From the NCBI GenBank assembly GCA_033439795.1, contig JAUTDP010000018.1:248001-312000 (forward strand): a stretch of 64,000 bases of DNA, read 5' to 3'. The DNA is from Sordaria brevicollis. Taxonomy: Eukaryota > Ascomycota > Sordariomycetes > Sordariales > Sordariaceae. Below, piece by piece: positions 25,401 to 37,600 of the stretch. Every line of letters begins with the position of its first letter. Positions within the stretch are counted from its first letter, which is position 1. The notes below the pieces were generated by a model. It searched no databases. It saw nothing but the letters and a program-made list of their open reading frames with translations, and was not told the origin of the DNA. Made by a program: the position numbers and the translations under genes.

Positions 25401-28400
25401 CGTCCCGGCTTGACAAGCAGACCGAGGTCGCGGTGTGGAATGCCGAAGACATGAAGGCTCCAGATTTTGAGCCTCTCGTGAATTGTGATTCAATTTCGCA
25501 AAGAGCCATTCAACAGCATACAGATGAGATCATTTGTGTTCGGTAAGTCTGAAGGAAGGTCGGACCAGATGCCTCAGTGTTTCCATTTAAAGACACGCAC
25601 CATAGGTATCGAATAACGCTGAACCTGCTTGTATCAATCAGTTTGTTAATTGGCGAAAAGGTCCAAAGCTTTCCGGCAGGGGTTAATTGCGCAGTGATTG
25701 ATACTCTCACACAGCAGTCGGCATTGCCCATGACCATTCATGGGCTGTAAAAGCCGAGAGAACGCCCCGAACGACGGTAGCCATTTTTTTTCTTTTTCGT
25801 CTTTTGAGGAGATGGTGCCATGTAGCCTGCGGCGCGGCGGCAGGTGTGGGCATTGCACGTCAGCACACCGGCAGCATGCTAAGTGAGTTGGTACCAATGC
25901 AGAGGGCCAGAATTGACCAGCCGGGTGCCGGGAAACAGCCTGTTCGTCGGTGTCATACCGAATGCTCCATTCCCGGTGCTGCAAGCACACGACGCAGTCC
26001 GGAGTCCATGACGGCGGGAGAATTGGCAAGTGGTCAGTATCGCGTACCTTGCTGCTAGCATGACACCGGCGTCCTCCCGGGTCTCGCCAGCTACGTGGAG
26101 CCCGAAATGCAGGAGCCACCGAGATAGTATCGGCGAGCACAACCAACCACTTCATCACCATTAGCGATGCATTTCCCTTGGGGAAAGTGAAAATAGTTAT
26201 GGAGGGTCCGTGGACTTACCGGCTGTCTTTGATTCCCTGGTCCTTCTGTCAGTTATTCCTCGTCCAGGACTATCGAGATACAGGTCAATTTCTAGCCCGG
26301 GCAGCGTGGTAATATCTGTGCGGGTGTGTATGTTCAAACTTTGATATCTTATCAGGCGTATGTGAGTGGTAGCCCTCTTGTCCAAAAGCTTGAAGCATCG
26401 GCCGCTGTCGTGTTCATACATGTGGATGTGAGTTGGCGGCAAGACCGTTGATGAACAGGCTTGAGGGGCTCACCAGGCCGTGTACTCAGATGCCGGCCCG
26501 AACATCCTCGATTCCACCTATTCGCGAAAAACGGCAGAGTGTTCCGTGCGGGAAGAAAGTGAGCTGTTAGTCCGCAGCCTAAGCGGAAGAAACAGTTTCG
26601 ATAGAAGTACTGCTATATGTTGTGGTGAAACTTCAAGCCTCCATGGTGCGTGTCGCTCTAAATCGCATATGTGTTTCTCGCATCGTATAGCTTGGCACGA
26701 TCTTGATCAGTGATTTTGTGTTAAGGAAAAACGACGGGTGGCAGCCACATTGTTCCAGGATCGATTTCTGAGGCCCGTCATTGGTCTTGGGTTGTCCTTC
26801 ACAGTATGCCTTATCCCTAATTTTCTGTCACCGAGCCAGTAGATGACCGCCAAGAGGGTTATGCCGGCGTTTCATGACGCCGTTGTCGCTGCTTGTCGTG
26901 TACGCTATTTGGAATCGGAGGTCAGGGTGTGTCGTCACAGGTCGCTTTTTTCTTTTTTAAAGAAATACAGCCATCGCAATTTCAGGGAGAGTATATCAAG
27001 CCGGTGCCATGCACCGGTTTGATCGAATCCTCTGCGTGCTCCCGGTCCATTTCAACTTGGGTCATGGCAACGGGAACGGCTGAATAGCCAAGATACGCAA
27101 TGGGCTCGTGGTTCGTAAGAGATGGACGACCGAACTGCTGCTGTTGACTTCGTAAATCGAGATTGCCTCCATCAGCAAAGATGTCCGCCTTGGCCGCTTC
27201 GTCCACGGTCAGTCACGAAACGACCACCCTCCACGAACCAAGAAAAAGCAAATAGAGCTCAAAGCTGGTGACTACCTCTTCCAAGTTGAAGTCGTGCCCG
27301 CGACCAGCTTCTCCGTACCAGATTCGGCATTGGGCAAGGATCGTGACCTTGCATCAAGAATTCTCAAAACCACTAGATGTGCCCTATCCCTCAGGTAAAG
27401 TAAGCGCCTTGCGTGGTTTCCTCTTCCCATTTGTGTCTCATCAAAGAGGATCCCGAAAAACTGTTTGGCCCTTTCGCTTCGGCAGGCGCACCACAGTAGA
27501 TTCTCACCGACTTCAACCAGTGAAGGAAGGACCACTCAGGGACGTGCCAATCTATCCCGCCTGTCCGTTTCTCGGCGCAACCTGACGGGAGAGAAAGTGG
27601 TTATCATGCATACAACATCGCTGAACGACCTAGCAATCTATCGCGAATGCAAGATAGGCGACTTTGATGGGTGCGTATGTTCGGATTGTGTCATGCTCGA
27701 CCAAGATGTACCTGCATGGGCCAGCAACTGGTGTCACTCTCAACCTGATTTGGACTTGCTCTTAATTTCGAGTTTTGAGGACCTGGAGACGTAGTATTGA
27801 ATTCCCGCCGAGAGAAAGATGGAACAGACCATGAATGCCTGCACCACGCAATATCGTAGGCAGTACCGCTTCGTTTTGCTTTGCAACATATACTGTCCGT
27901 GCACAGGATGTTTGGACAAAGGTCGGACAAGCCGGCAAGCGTTGATTGCGAGTGTCTTTTGCGTGCGGTTGTACCTGGGTACCACTCCACGACAACCCTG
28001 GGGCAATGGGGAAACCGTTGCGAACTGGATCCTGGAAAGGTTGAGGCTGGCTTGTGTCCGTCCGAGTCACCCTTGCTCGCCCAGTTGATGAACCCGCACT
28101 TCTCGAAGGATTATCCTAGGACCGTAGCACCGTCAAGTCAAGCCACCCCGTTCGTTTTCCGGGACCCTTTTTCGGTTTTCATGATCCAGGAACGCGCACT
28201 GCGCACCATGTTCCATGGAACGCTGGTGCAACCGTTAATTTCAACTGGTTTGGCTCGCCGGTCTCATCGCTGTAGTGCGCTCTGGTATTCATGGTCCTTT
28301 TCATTTCGCCGAGGCAACTTGATGGAAGTTGACCCGACATCCTTTCATCTCGTTCTTGTTCCCCATTTTGAGGCTCGAACCGATCCGCCTTTCAGGGCCG

Positions 28401-31400
28401 TTCTATTAGTAGTTTGGCGTAGTACCTACGTAGCTAGTGGTTACAACCCCCGGCATAACACGGAGCTACCCCGTTCTAACCAGCAGGAGCCATGCGCGCC
28501 GAGAACGCTGTTGACTGGCAATTACCGGCACACCCTGGGCTGGATCCACATTGCCGAAGCACCCCTAGGCTGAGATTGAGAACCTCTGCTTGACTCGTTT
28601 TTTTGCCAACACGGGCAAAGTGTTGACGGAACGCATCAGAGTAGCTACACCAAGACGGTCAATTAAAGCTCGCCGAAATGGTGCAGAGGACACATCTGCG
28701 AGGAAGTTGCAACAAGGCATCCAGCGACCAGCTTCCAGTGCACAGCTTGGATAGTGAGGATAATGGCCCGAGTATCGAAAGCAGGTACACACATTGTACT
28801 GTGTGCGAAGCTAGATGGTGTGGAGAGTATCGGAGCGAATCGATCGTCGATGGAAGCCCATGACTGAGCAATGCTTAGTCGGCAGTGAGCCAAAATAGTA
28901 TCTGGTACATCCACAGCCGGAGCCCGGAAGAGGTGGTAAAATTTAGCAACCGTTTTGCCGGAGAGCAAATGAGTTGTCCAGGATTTCGGCTGCCATCAGA
29001 ATGGTTCAACACACGGTTTTGTGAACAACAAACATCTGGAGGCCGTTGAACCGGCGAATTCCAGGCTGAGCCCTGTCGGTGAACAGTAAATCAGGAGTGC
29101 CTCGAGCTCGGTATGGCCCGAGCCGTGTTGCCGTGACACCTGTTCCGGAATCGGTTTGAGGGACACCGCCAGGATTGGTGTGTACACCGCAGTCAGGGGA
29201 AGACCTAGGTGGAGGGGCCTACGTGTAGCAGGCTGACCCTGTGAGCGTCGTGCTATCACATTCCAGTGTCGTCCACATTTTCTTGTACGGCCAAGTAGCG
29301 ATCAGGTATTTGCTTGCGTGCTGACAGTGGTGGTGGGCCATGGGCGAGGCTCCGCAAGCCCGTTCAGGCTGTTTTAACTCGTCACCGTTGTTTCGTATGG
29401 GCACTGAGGCAGGACCGTACAGCAGCTGACTTGTCGATGGCTCGTCATCAGCCATGTATCTATGCCGCGGCCGGCCTCGTTGCTGGCCTCGTCAGAAACC
29501 CGCAGCTATAGTGTACGGTGAGGGCTCGTCCACTGTCTGTTTCATTGTTAGGTACCTGTGAACAGCGGGGTAGAACTACATATGTAGGTGGCAACTGAAC
29601 AGCAAATTGGACGCTGCGATAAAGTCCACTCACCTTGCTGTAGGGTCTCCTCGTCACAAGTCTTGCTCAACCGTAAGCTCTCTTTCAAGGGTCTCCATGT
29701 CTCCAGGCTTGGGAGGGAAAATTATCATCTCTAGGCAGCATCGTGAGAGTTGATTCGCAGACGGCAGGATGTGCACAGTACAGGACTATCGTCGATGACA
29801 CTGGGGCTTGGGCGGGCTCAAGCCATCACGTTCTGTTGCCGAACAGCAGCTGGTGGTGCGAATTGTAGGGCCGAGAAGACAATGGATAACAGCACGACTG
29901 GAAACAGAAGCGGAGATGTCATTGGCCCATGGCAGGCATCTCAGTCCTGGCAGACACTTTGTCGTCCAGTCCAGGGTCCTTGGAGGGAACCTTGCGTAGA
30001 GCGGACGACGAGTGTTTGTGGCATGTAGATGACGGAAGACGTTGTCGACATTTTAGATTGAGGTAGCATCTGGTGGTTCAACGGCATCCAATTCCACGCC
30101 TGGACGGATGATTGAGTTCTGACTAGCGACTAGGGCTCGGCGGCTTCATCTTGCAGCATCGCCCGCTATCATCGGGGTCCTGGATGGGGGAGTGTGGGTG
30201 TGGTAGGTGGTGGCCGCCATACCTAGTGTAAGGTGAGGTATCTCGATGGTCGCCGTCTGTGGCCGGGCAACCTGGGACCGCAAGTACTGTCAACTAATGC
30301 CTGAATGGTGGATGTCCAGGATGTCTAGGGCTCGCGATGGTTCCCTTGCGAATGGCCGAATGGCAGATGAGTGTCGTACTGTAGTGAGCGCTTTCGCTGA
30401 TGCAGAAGTGGAAGTTACTTGACTGGTGTGAGGATTGTGCGAATGGGACCATGGCTCTTGCACAATCTCTGAACGGCAGCAAGGTGGGTTCCGTTTTCCC
30501 TTCCTTGTAGGGTTTGGTTTCACTTGAGGAAAGCAGGCACCTTACTGTGTACCTGCACTAGCTGTTACGCGCACGCCCCTCCTATAGCGGGAAGGAGCGC
30601 ACCCGTTTGTGACCCTGATGGTCCCGTTTTCCAATGGTCCGTGCCACCCCAAGCTTGGCAGCCGGAGTCCAGTCTTGGGAAGGAGCTGAGGGACAATTGA
30701 ACGATTCAGAAGAAAAGAGTTGAAGAGAGAAAGAAAGACCGACATGAGACGACTTACTGAGCTCTACCATATCATATGATTTCACCTTGTTTGTTGAAAA
30801 AAAACTCTTCACCTTTGAGATCCCATGGTCAGTCAGAGAGTCTACCTGGGTTGTTACGGAGCGTCGCACAACACTGCAATAAAATACTTCATGACTGCGT
30901 GCTGTCCCGACTCGCAGGTTTGCAGTCTTTTTACGCCGTCGACAACCCGCCGTTCTGGCCGCAGAGTGGTCGAGTCCACGATGCAGAATCGGGACAACCA
31001 AAGGGCCAAAGGCAGGCTAGTCCAGAACAGGATTGGTCTGGGGAAGGTTAGGTTAGGACTCCACTCGTCCAAAGTTTTAGACCTCTGAAGAAGCAGCAGC
31101 GATGAAGCAGAAACAGACAGATCAAAAATGCTTGTACTTTGGAGGAAGGTACGGGTTCTCTTTTCGTTGCGCGCACGGAGTCATCTGTCCAGCAGCGTTG
31201 TGTTGCAACTCTGAGAGAAATTACTGCCTTTCCACAATTCCACTTCCTGGGTCGCCATTCTTTTGCGAGACTGAGCGCACCATCATTCCTGTCCCGTCGT
31301 TCCTCGACCATCCTTCACACTTTACAACCTCAACCATGGATTGGATGCGTCCAATCTTTGCCGTCGCAATTGGTACAATCATAGAACTCACAAAGCCAGA

Positions 31401-31500
31401 CCAGCGTACCAGACGACGACTTCAGTTACTCGAGCTAGGTACTCTGCAGGTACCTGACAACACTAGGTCCAGTACGGCCAAAGAGGAGGAAGAAAGTCTC
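22401..31500. other. Gene desert, part 3: no supported gene
   Basis: No recognisable protein domain, transposon end or RNA gene. The longest frame is plus-strand 27881-28573 (230 codons), listed under findings because its length is somewhat unexpected. A minus-strand frame at 23939-24154 (71 codons) has protein-like composition but no family I know. Close to 30.5-31.5 kb the sequence becomes the distal upstream region of the glycosyltransferase gene. Confidence 0.5.
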
Positions 31501-32843
31501 CATCTTCCCTCCTAGAGGTATTCCACTCTTCTCCATTCCTTGGCCCTGTCCACCCGTGGGCCCTTTCTTTGGCTCTTGCCCTGGAGCTTTTCAGTTTCAC
31601 TCCGACTCGGCTACTGCTTGTCTCTACTACCTTCCAATTCCTCTCTCTCTCTCTTTCCACTTTCCCTCCATATGCAAATTCACACTTTCTAAACTTCCTT
31701 GTCTCTTTCACTCAGGCTATTCCCACCGTACCTCCCGTCTTTTTGCGCTGGCACCATAGTGGTCGTATCAGCCAGTTCCAATGCCTCGTCTTCATTCGTC
31801 CAGCATGCCCCCAACTTACCCATTGACGATTCCACTCTTTTCCTAAATTCCCATGCCGCGGCTCTGAGGGTCCGTCCAAGACCAGCCAGAGTCCATCCAA
31901 AGTCACATCCAATTCATCCATCCCATCCACCCCATCCACCCCATGTTCGTGCTGTGCATGATGGAACCGTCCACCTCTCAGAGCATGGAGATGGGGTCAA
32001 GTCCTGCACCTCTCTGGGTCTGCCTCCAACGCGCGTCGTCGATGCCCCTCTAGCTCCCGTCTCCCGTCTCCCGTTGTGGGATGGCCGCTGTCGTCCTATC
32101 TTGTCTCCTTTCGTCTTGTCCCTTGTTGTCTCTTCTTACCTCTATATATCGCCGGTCCCCGTCCCCTCTCCTCCAGGCCTGGACCCCGAACTTCTGAACT
32201 TCTCTTACAGTTCTAGCCCTCTTCTTTATTTCTCTTGTTGCATTGTCAGAGACAAACCAGTTGGTTTCGTCCATGACCTTGTTGCTTTAGCCTCCCTCCA
32301 TATTCGGCCCATATACGCCTCCATTTTCCATCATCAGACGCTTTAGGGGTCCTCCTGGAAGTCAAGCACCGAGTTGCCTGTCTTAACGAGGGCTATCCCC
32401 CTCATCAACGTTTGTTGTCGTTCGCTATCCCACCTTTCGCTCGAGAACGGCAAACCTCTATCCCCCGGTGGTGACGAGTTCGCCCTATCCAGAATTCCCA
32501 ACGAGTTCGACCCTTCGACCTTTCGACCCGGTTATCCAAGCTTGCCAGCAACTTGTCCCGGAAGATTGGAAAGAATTACAGGACCCCCTTGGCTTCAACT
32601 TATATTCTTCGCCCCTCGCAACCTTGCAGCCTCCAACCCTTGGTCTTGCTCGGTTTTCTCTTCGAAACCCTCGTTCTAGTGTCATCTCTCGGAGGTCAAC
32701 ACAGATTCTTCATACATCTGCCAATCCACCGTGGACGTCATTTCCCAGTTACCCAAACTGTGCTATCTTCGGAATCGGTTCCTTGAGTAGAGCAGATCCA
32801 GTACACATTTGGTTCGCTCGTTATCTGGTGTCGGTTCTTCAGC
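31501..32843 (+). promoter_or_regulatory. Pyrimidine-rich promoter/leader of the GT2 glycosyltransferase gene
   Basis: The plus strand is strongly CT-rich over about 1.3 kb, including a CTCTCTCTCTCTCT run at about 31643-31656. Such tracts mark transcription starts and long leaders in Neurospora-type fungi. Several ATG codons occur between 31.7 and 32.8 kb and would be upstream open frames if the leader is this long. The transcription start and any leader intron cannot be fixed from sequence. Confidence 0.45.
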
Positions 32844-34689
32844 ATGGCTGAGTTAATGGATTTCATAATACCAAACTTGGACTTCTTATGGTCCACAAAA
32901 TTTTGGTTTTATTTCCACATTGTCATATGGTATGCTTGACTTCTGCAACCGCAGTCCCACCCACTCCGCCACGCCTCCGTGTGTGCTAACCGCTTCATCC
33001 AGGCTTCATCGTTATGTGCGCCTTCTCGTCCATTGTGTCAGTCACTGGACCTACAAGTCCGTACAGCCAAAAGACGAGCCAAAGTTTACCTCGGCAGATG
33101 TCACTGTCATTATTCCAACAATCCACAATGAATTCGAGGAACTACGAACCTCGCTTCAAAGTGTCCTAGCATGCAAGCCTGCCAAACTCATACTCGTAAC
33201 CACGTGGAACAAGTATGAGGCGCTCGAAGCGATGGCGGCTACGCTGAAGAAGCCCACATGCGATCACCCCATTGAAATCGAAGTCCTCCACGTGGACAAG
33301 GCAAACAAAAGACTGCAGGTGTGCAAGGCGTTGGAAAACAAGCACGTCAAAACAGATATCACGGTCATGGCCGACGATGATGTCGAGTGGCCATCGACAC
33401 TGATGCCCTGGCTTCTTGCACCGTTTGAGGACGACAAAATCGGCGGAGTTGGTACATGCCAGCGCGTGAAGCGCATCGATGGCGACCTTACGACCCGCAT
33501 CTTCAACTGGCTTGGTGCGGCATACATCGAGCGCCGCAACTTTGAGATTTCAGCCACCCACAACATCGACGGCGGTACTTCTTGCATGTCTGGTCGCACC
33601 GGTGCCTACCGGACGGACATTCTGCAAGACTACGAGTTCCTTAGTGGTTTCAAGAGCGAGAAATGGGGCAAGTACATTCTCAACGCTGATGACGACAACT
33701 ATGTCACTCGGTACTTGGTAAGGGCGCAATGGAAGACCTGGATCCAGTATGAGCCAGAGTGCGAAATCGAGACGACGTTGGAAAATAGCGTCAAGTTTCT
33801 CTATCAGTGTTCCCGCTGGGCGAGAAGCAACTGGAGAAGCAACTGGACGAGTCTTGTGCGCGAGAGACACGTGCTTACGTGAGTTGAGCCGCTCCCAACC
33901 GAACCCTTGCAATAAATACCCTTTCAGGTCACCGTGTCACGACCGCGTTGTGTGCACCACCTTTTCATCATCCCTGCTCCCATCACCCAGTTCTCCACCC
34001 TTAATAGGCGCCCTTGTCTATGCCATTCTCCCTGTCCCTCCTTATTAACACTTCACAACAGTCAACAACCGTGGTGCACTTACGCTCTCCACATCGCAAC
34101 CTTTACGTCCTTGGCCTTTGTCGTCGACCCGCTCCTGCTCTTCTCATGCTGGTGGGCTACTGAGGGTTGGGACGTCAACGACCGGTACACTATTTTGGCT
34201 GCCGAGATTATCTTCATGTTTGGCTTCACCAAGGTTGTCAAGCTGGTTGGACTCTTCCGCAAAAACCCACGAGATCTTGTCTTTCTGCCTGTTTCGATCA
34301 TCTTCGGGTACTTCCATGGCCTCATCAAGCTATACGCTCTTTTCACCCTTAAACACGTGAGTCATTCCGCCGTATTGAAATACATTGGTGACACCAAGAC
34401 TAATCAAAACGTCTTGCAGACCTCATGGGGAAGCCGTGCTGACGGCGATGAGCACGATACATTCCGTCTGCAAGAGAAGCCCCCTCGCAGTCAAGCCATG
34501 TTGACACCATCCGGACCAGGCTTGGATGTCCTGTCTGAAAAGGCTTTGAAGGTTCCTCGAAAGTCCGGCGATATCAAGCAGAGTCTACGCTTGACTACCA
34601 CCGGCCTATCAGTCTCCCATAACAACTGCGAGCACGCCGACTGCGGATGCGCAGTCTCACCTATGGACCTTTCACCTTTGCAAGGTTAA
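32844..34689 (+). CDS. Membrane glycosyltransferase family 2 (Cps1/hyaluronan-synthase-like)
   Basis: Exons 32844-32929, 33003-33878, 34062-34356 and 34420-34689 give 508 aa. Joins were chosen by phase: TG|G, AC|T and a final in-frame 63-base intron with GTGAGT...TTGCAG. The N-terminus has a hydrophobic segment (FWFYFHIVIW). The GT-A catalytic domain starts at VTVIIPTIHNE and carries the DDD of ADDDVEWP, a second acidic motif NADDDNYVTR and the processive-type QxxRW motif as QCSRW. Three or so C-terminal membrane segments follow (starting WCTYALHIATF, YTILAAEIIFMFGF and LVFLPVSIIFGYF). A soluble tail ends with a Cys-rich patch CEHADCGC. Family members use a nucleotide-sugar on the cytosolic side and are tied to hyphal growth or polysaccharide synthesis; the product here is unknown. 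It sits alone in about 38 kb. Confidence 0.9.
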
Positions 34690-37600
34690 CGGTACTGATT
34701 TGCTGCTGCTTCCGCCGCTGCACCTGTGCGTACAGCTAAGGGCAACAGCAGCCGCCGGGTCAGGCGGCAGACCGTGGGTGAACTTGGTCGGGCGGCAACT
34801 GTGTCGCCTGGCAGATTCATGAAGATTACGAATTCAATGACTGAATGACGAAAATGAATTTCGTGTCTTTTTCTGTCAAGTCGCCAGTATAGGGGCAGGG
34901 TGGAAGTTGTGGAGGGCAGTGCTTCTGGCAGAACAAGATGCACTAGCCAGCCCCTGTCCGGCGGCTCGGACTTTGTTGCTGACGCTTTTCGACCTGGAAT
35001 ATGGTTGTACACAAAAGCTTTTGGGTATGGTGGGAGCTTTGACTCCCTTCTCGGTTTCTGTTTGGCAGACATGCGGATGCGGTGACGAGTTGGGAAGATG
35101 AGCGGCCCAAACTCACAGCAATGGGTGAGACGGTTCTGGGAAAAGTGTGCATGTTATTTGGCTTTCTTGTTTTCCCATTTCATCTCTACGTTCATTTTGG
35201 GAGTTAGACGGACACCTTAAAAGGGTCATTTTGTTTTTGGTTATTCCCATCTTTGCCTCGATACAAGGAGGTTGGATAGGAAGTGTGTTTTACAGGATAC
35301 ATCTATGAGCCCTCAAGAGTTTGGGGCGAAGGCATGGGGAGATTGGTGTATAGAAGGGATGCCATGATTAGACTTTTGGATAGAACGACGGGGAAGCTCC
35401 CACAACAGCGATATTGACTTTTGCACTATCTCGATATATCGCTCCGATGGAAGCTATCCCCCACCCATGCCACCGCACTTTATCCAAGTGAGGCGTCACA
35501 AAGTTGTGCCGATCACGAGCTGGGAGAAGTCAAAACCGTTGGCCAATCAAAGAGGGCAAGGCTTCCTAATCGGGACATGAGATGAAATGCACGGAGTACC
35601 GAATACGGATACAAGGCCCAACCGACCACGTAGTAAACGTCGTGTCGGTAGAAGACCGTTTTAAGTGTGTTCAAAACATGATGGCCAGGGCCTCATCATG
35701 TCACACAACAGGTCAACTGCAAGCCATCATGCTTCATGCTTCAAGGCAAAAAGGAACAGGGGCGCTCAACCAAACAGGGTGCGTTACACGGCATAGCTGA
35801 CAGGACGCTGCAAGGGGAGATACTATGTAAGTCAACAAAAGAGTGTTGAGATCACATCGCAAAAGCCAGCCACCCCGCCTTTGGTGTGGTGTTTTAGTCA
35901 AGCTTTGATTCAATCAGCCGATTCAGTTGACGTGATGGCCTTGTAGGCTGGGGTATCCTATCCATGTGTACGTTCTCAGGGTATCTATCAGTCGATAGTG
36001 CAAAACCCCTCATTATCAGTCAAACCTGTATATGTTCAGTATTGAATCTGGGCATATGAATCCTGTCCTGGCAGGCGTTTGAACCTTTCCAATTAACACC
36101 AGGGTCAACGCTCAGATTTGCTATCAATCTCGATTGCAAAATCTAGAGAATATATATAGAAAGAACGGCAAGACGGACATACCATATACCTCAGCTCTAC
36201 ATACACATACGTACGATGTTACATGCGGCTACCTACCCCATCTCAATTGCTCCAAATCGCCCCGCTTGAGCGAGGGCCCAGAGTTCGTCCAAGATCGTCC
36301 GGCTTTTCTGTAGGTCCCCTGCCCTGGCAAATCTTGCCTTTTGGCCCTGGTCCCGTCCCCGTCCCTGGCCCTACCGTCACCATCCGCAGCCCCCGAACGG
36401 GGCCCGGAGCCTCTTGAGTCTTGATGCTTGGTCGAATCAAGATTGCGGGCATGGCTAGCCCAGCCCCTCCTCCTCATTCCCCTCCTCTTCCTGCTCCCCC
36501 TCAAGCCCTTGTGTTGCCGGATGAACTGACAAGAGTCCCTTGACTTGACATTTTCATGATCTTTCTTGACATGGGCATCTTGCAGCGACCTCCATTGCAG
36601 CACAACTAATAGTACACACATTTTCTGTATGTCAATCACCTTGCCAGAAAGCGGGCGGGATCGGCACAAGCCCCGCAAGGAAGAAGCAATGAATTATCTT
36701 GAGAAAACGGCAGGACAATCGGCATCAAGCAAGCCCAAAAGCGCCGCAGGGCCATCTCGCGTTTACGTGCCTTACTATAGCCGCGGGTTCGAAGTATGAC
36801 GTGCATGCTCTTCCCGTCATGGGCCTCGGCCGTGGCTTTCAACGTCCGCCAGAAAACATGCCTGGTCAGAAAAGCAACAAGAGCATTGAATTGAGCTCTT
36901 GTCTGTTCGATCAGCATATACTCACAAACATACCTCTACAACCCCACATGTTGAAAAGTTCAGTAAACACAGATGGAACGGAATTCACACCTCAAGACGC
37001 CCACAATCTTTGTTCGGGCCGAACTGCAGGCACTGCCTGCTTCTGCTGCCTGCGGTGTTCTGCCTGCGTTTTGTTCCTTCCAAAAATACGAAATGAGGGC
37101 ACGAAGGAAGAAATTGAATTCGCTGCACTGCAGTGAGGAGTACTTGCCAACCCGAATCTACCTCTACATCACTGCATGCCCTGCGTGGTGACAGTACCTC
37201 AAAGTTGAGGCAAGTCCAGTCCGCGAACCATGTCTTGGCATTGACTTCGCAACGTCGCTTCCACTTTGTCCTCCCGCACATCAATTGCAGCAGTTCTCCA
37301 AATGGAGGTCACGACTGTGCCACATATCTCCCACATTCCAATACATTTTCGCCGGTATTTTATTTTCGAAGCAAATCGAATGGGCAGGTCCAGCCTGTAC
37401 AATCGCAGACGAAAATGATCTGTTTAGGTTTCTGGGCAATTCCCTTCCAGCGAGCTGTCTTGCACTTTCCCGATCAGGTCACAAGTTGCACATTCGAGTC
37501 GCTACAATGGTTCCAAGCCTACAGAAGGCAACCAAAACTACTGTGCCCAAGAACAATCCTTTCCACCGAAAAACACCATGGCTGGTGAAAGCCTGCATCT

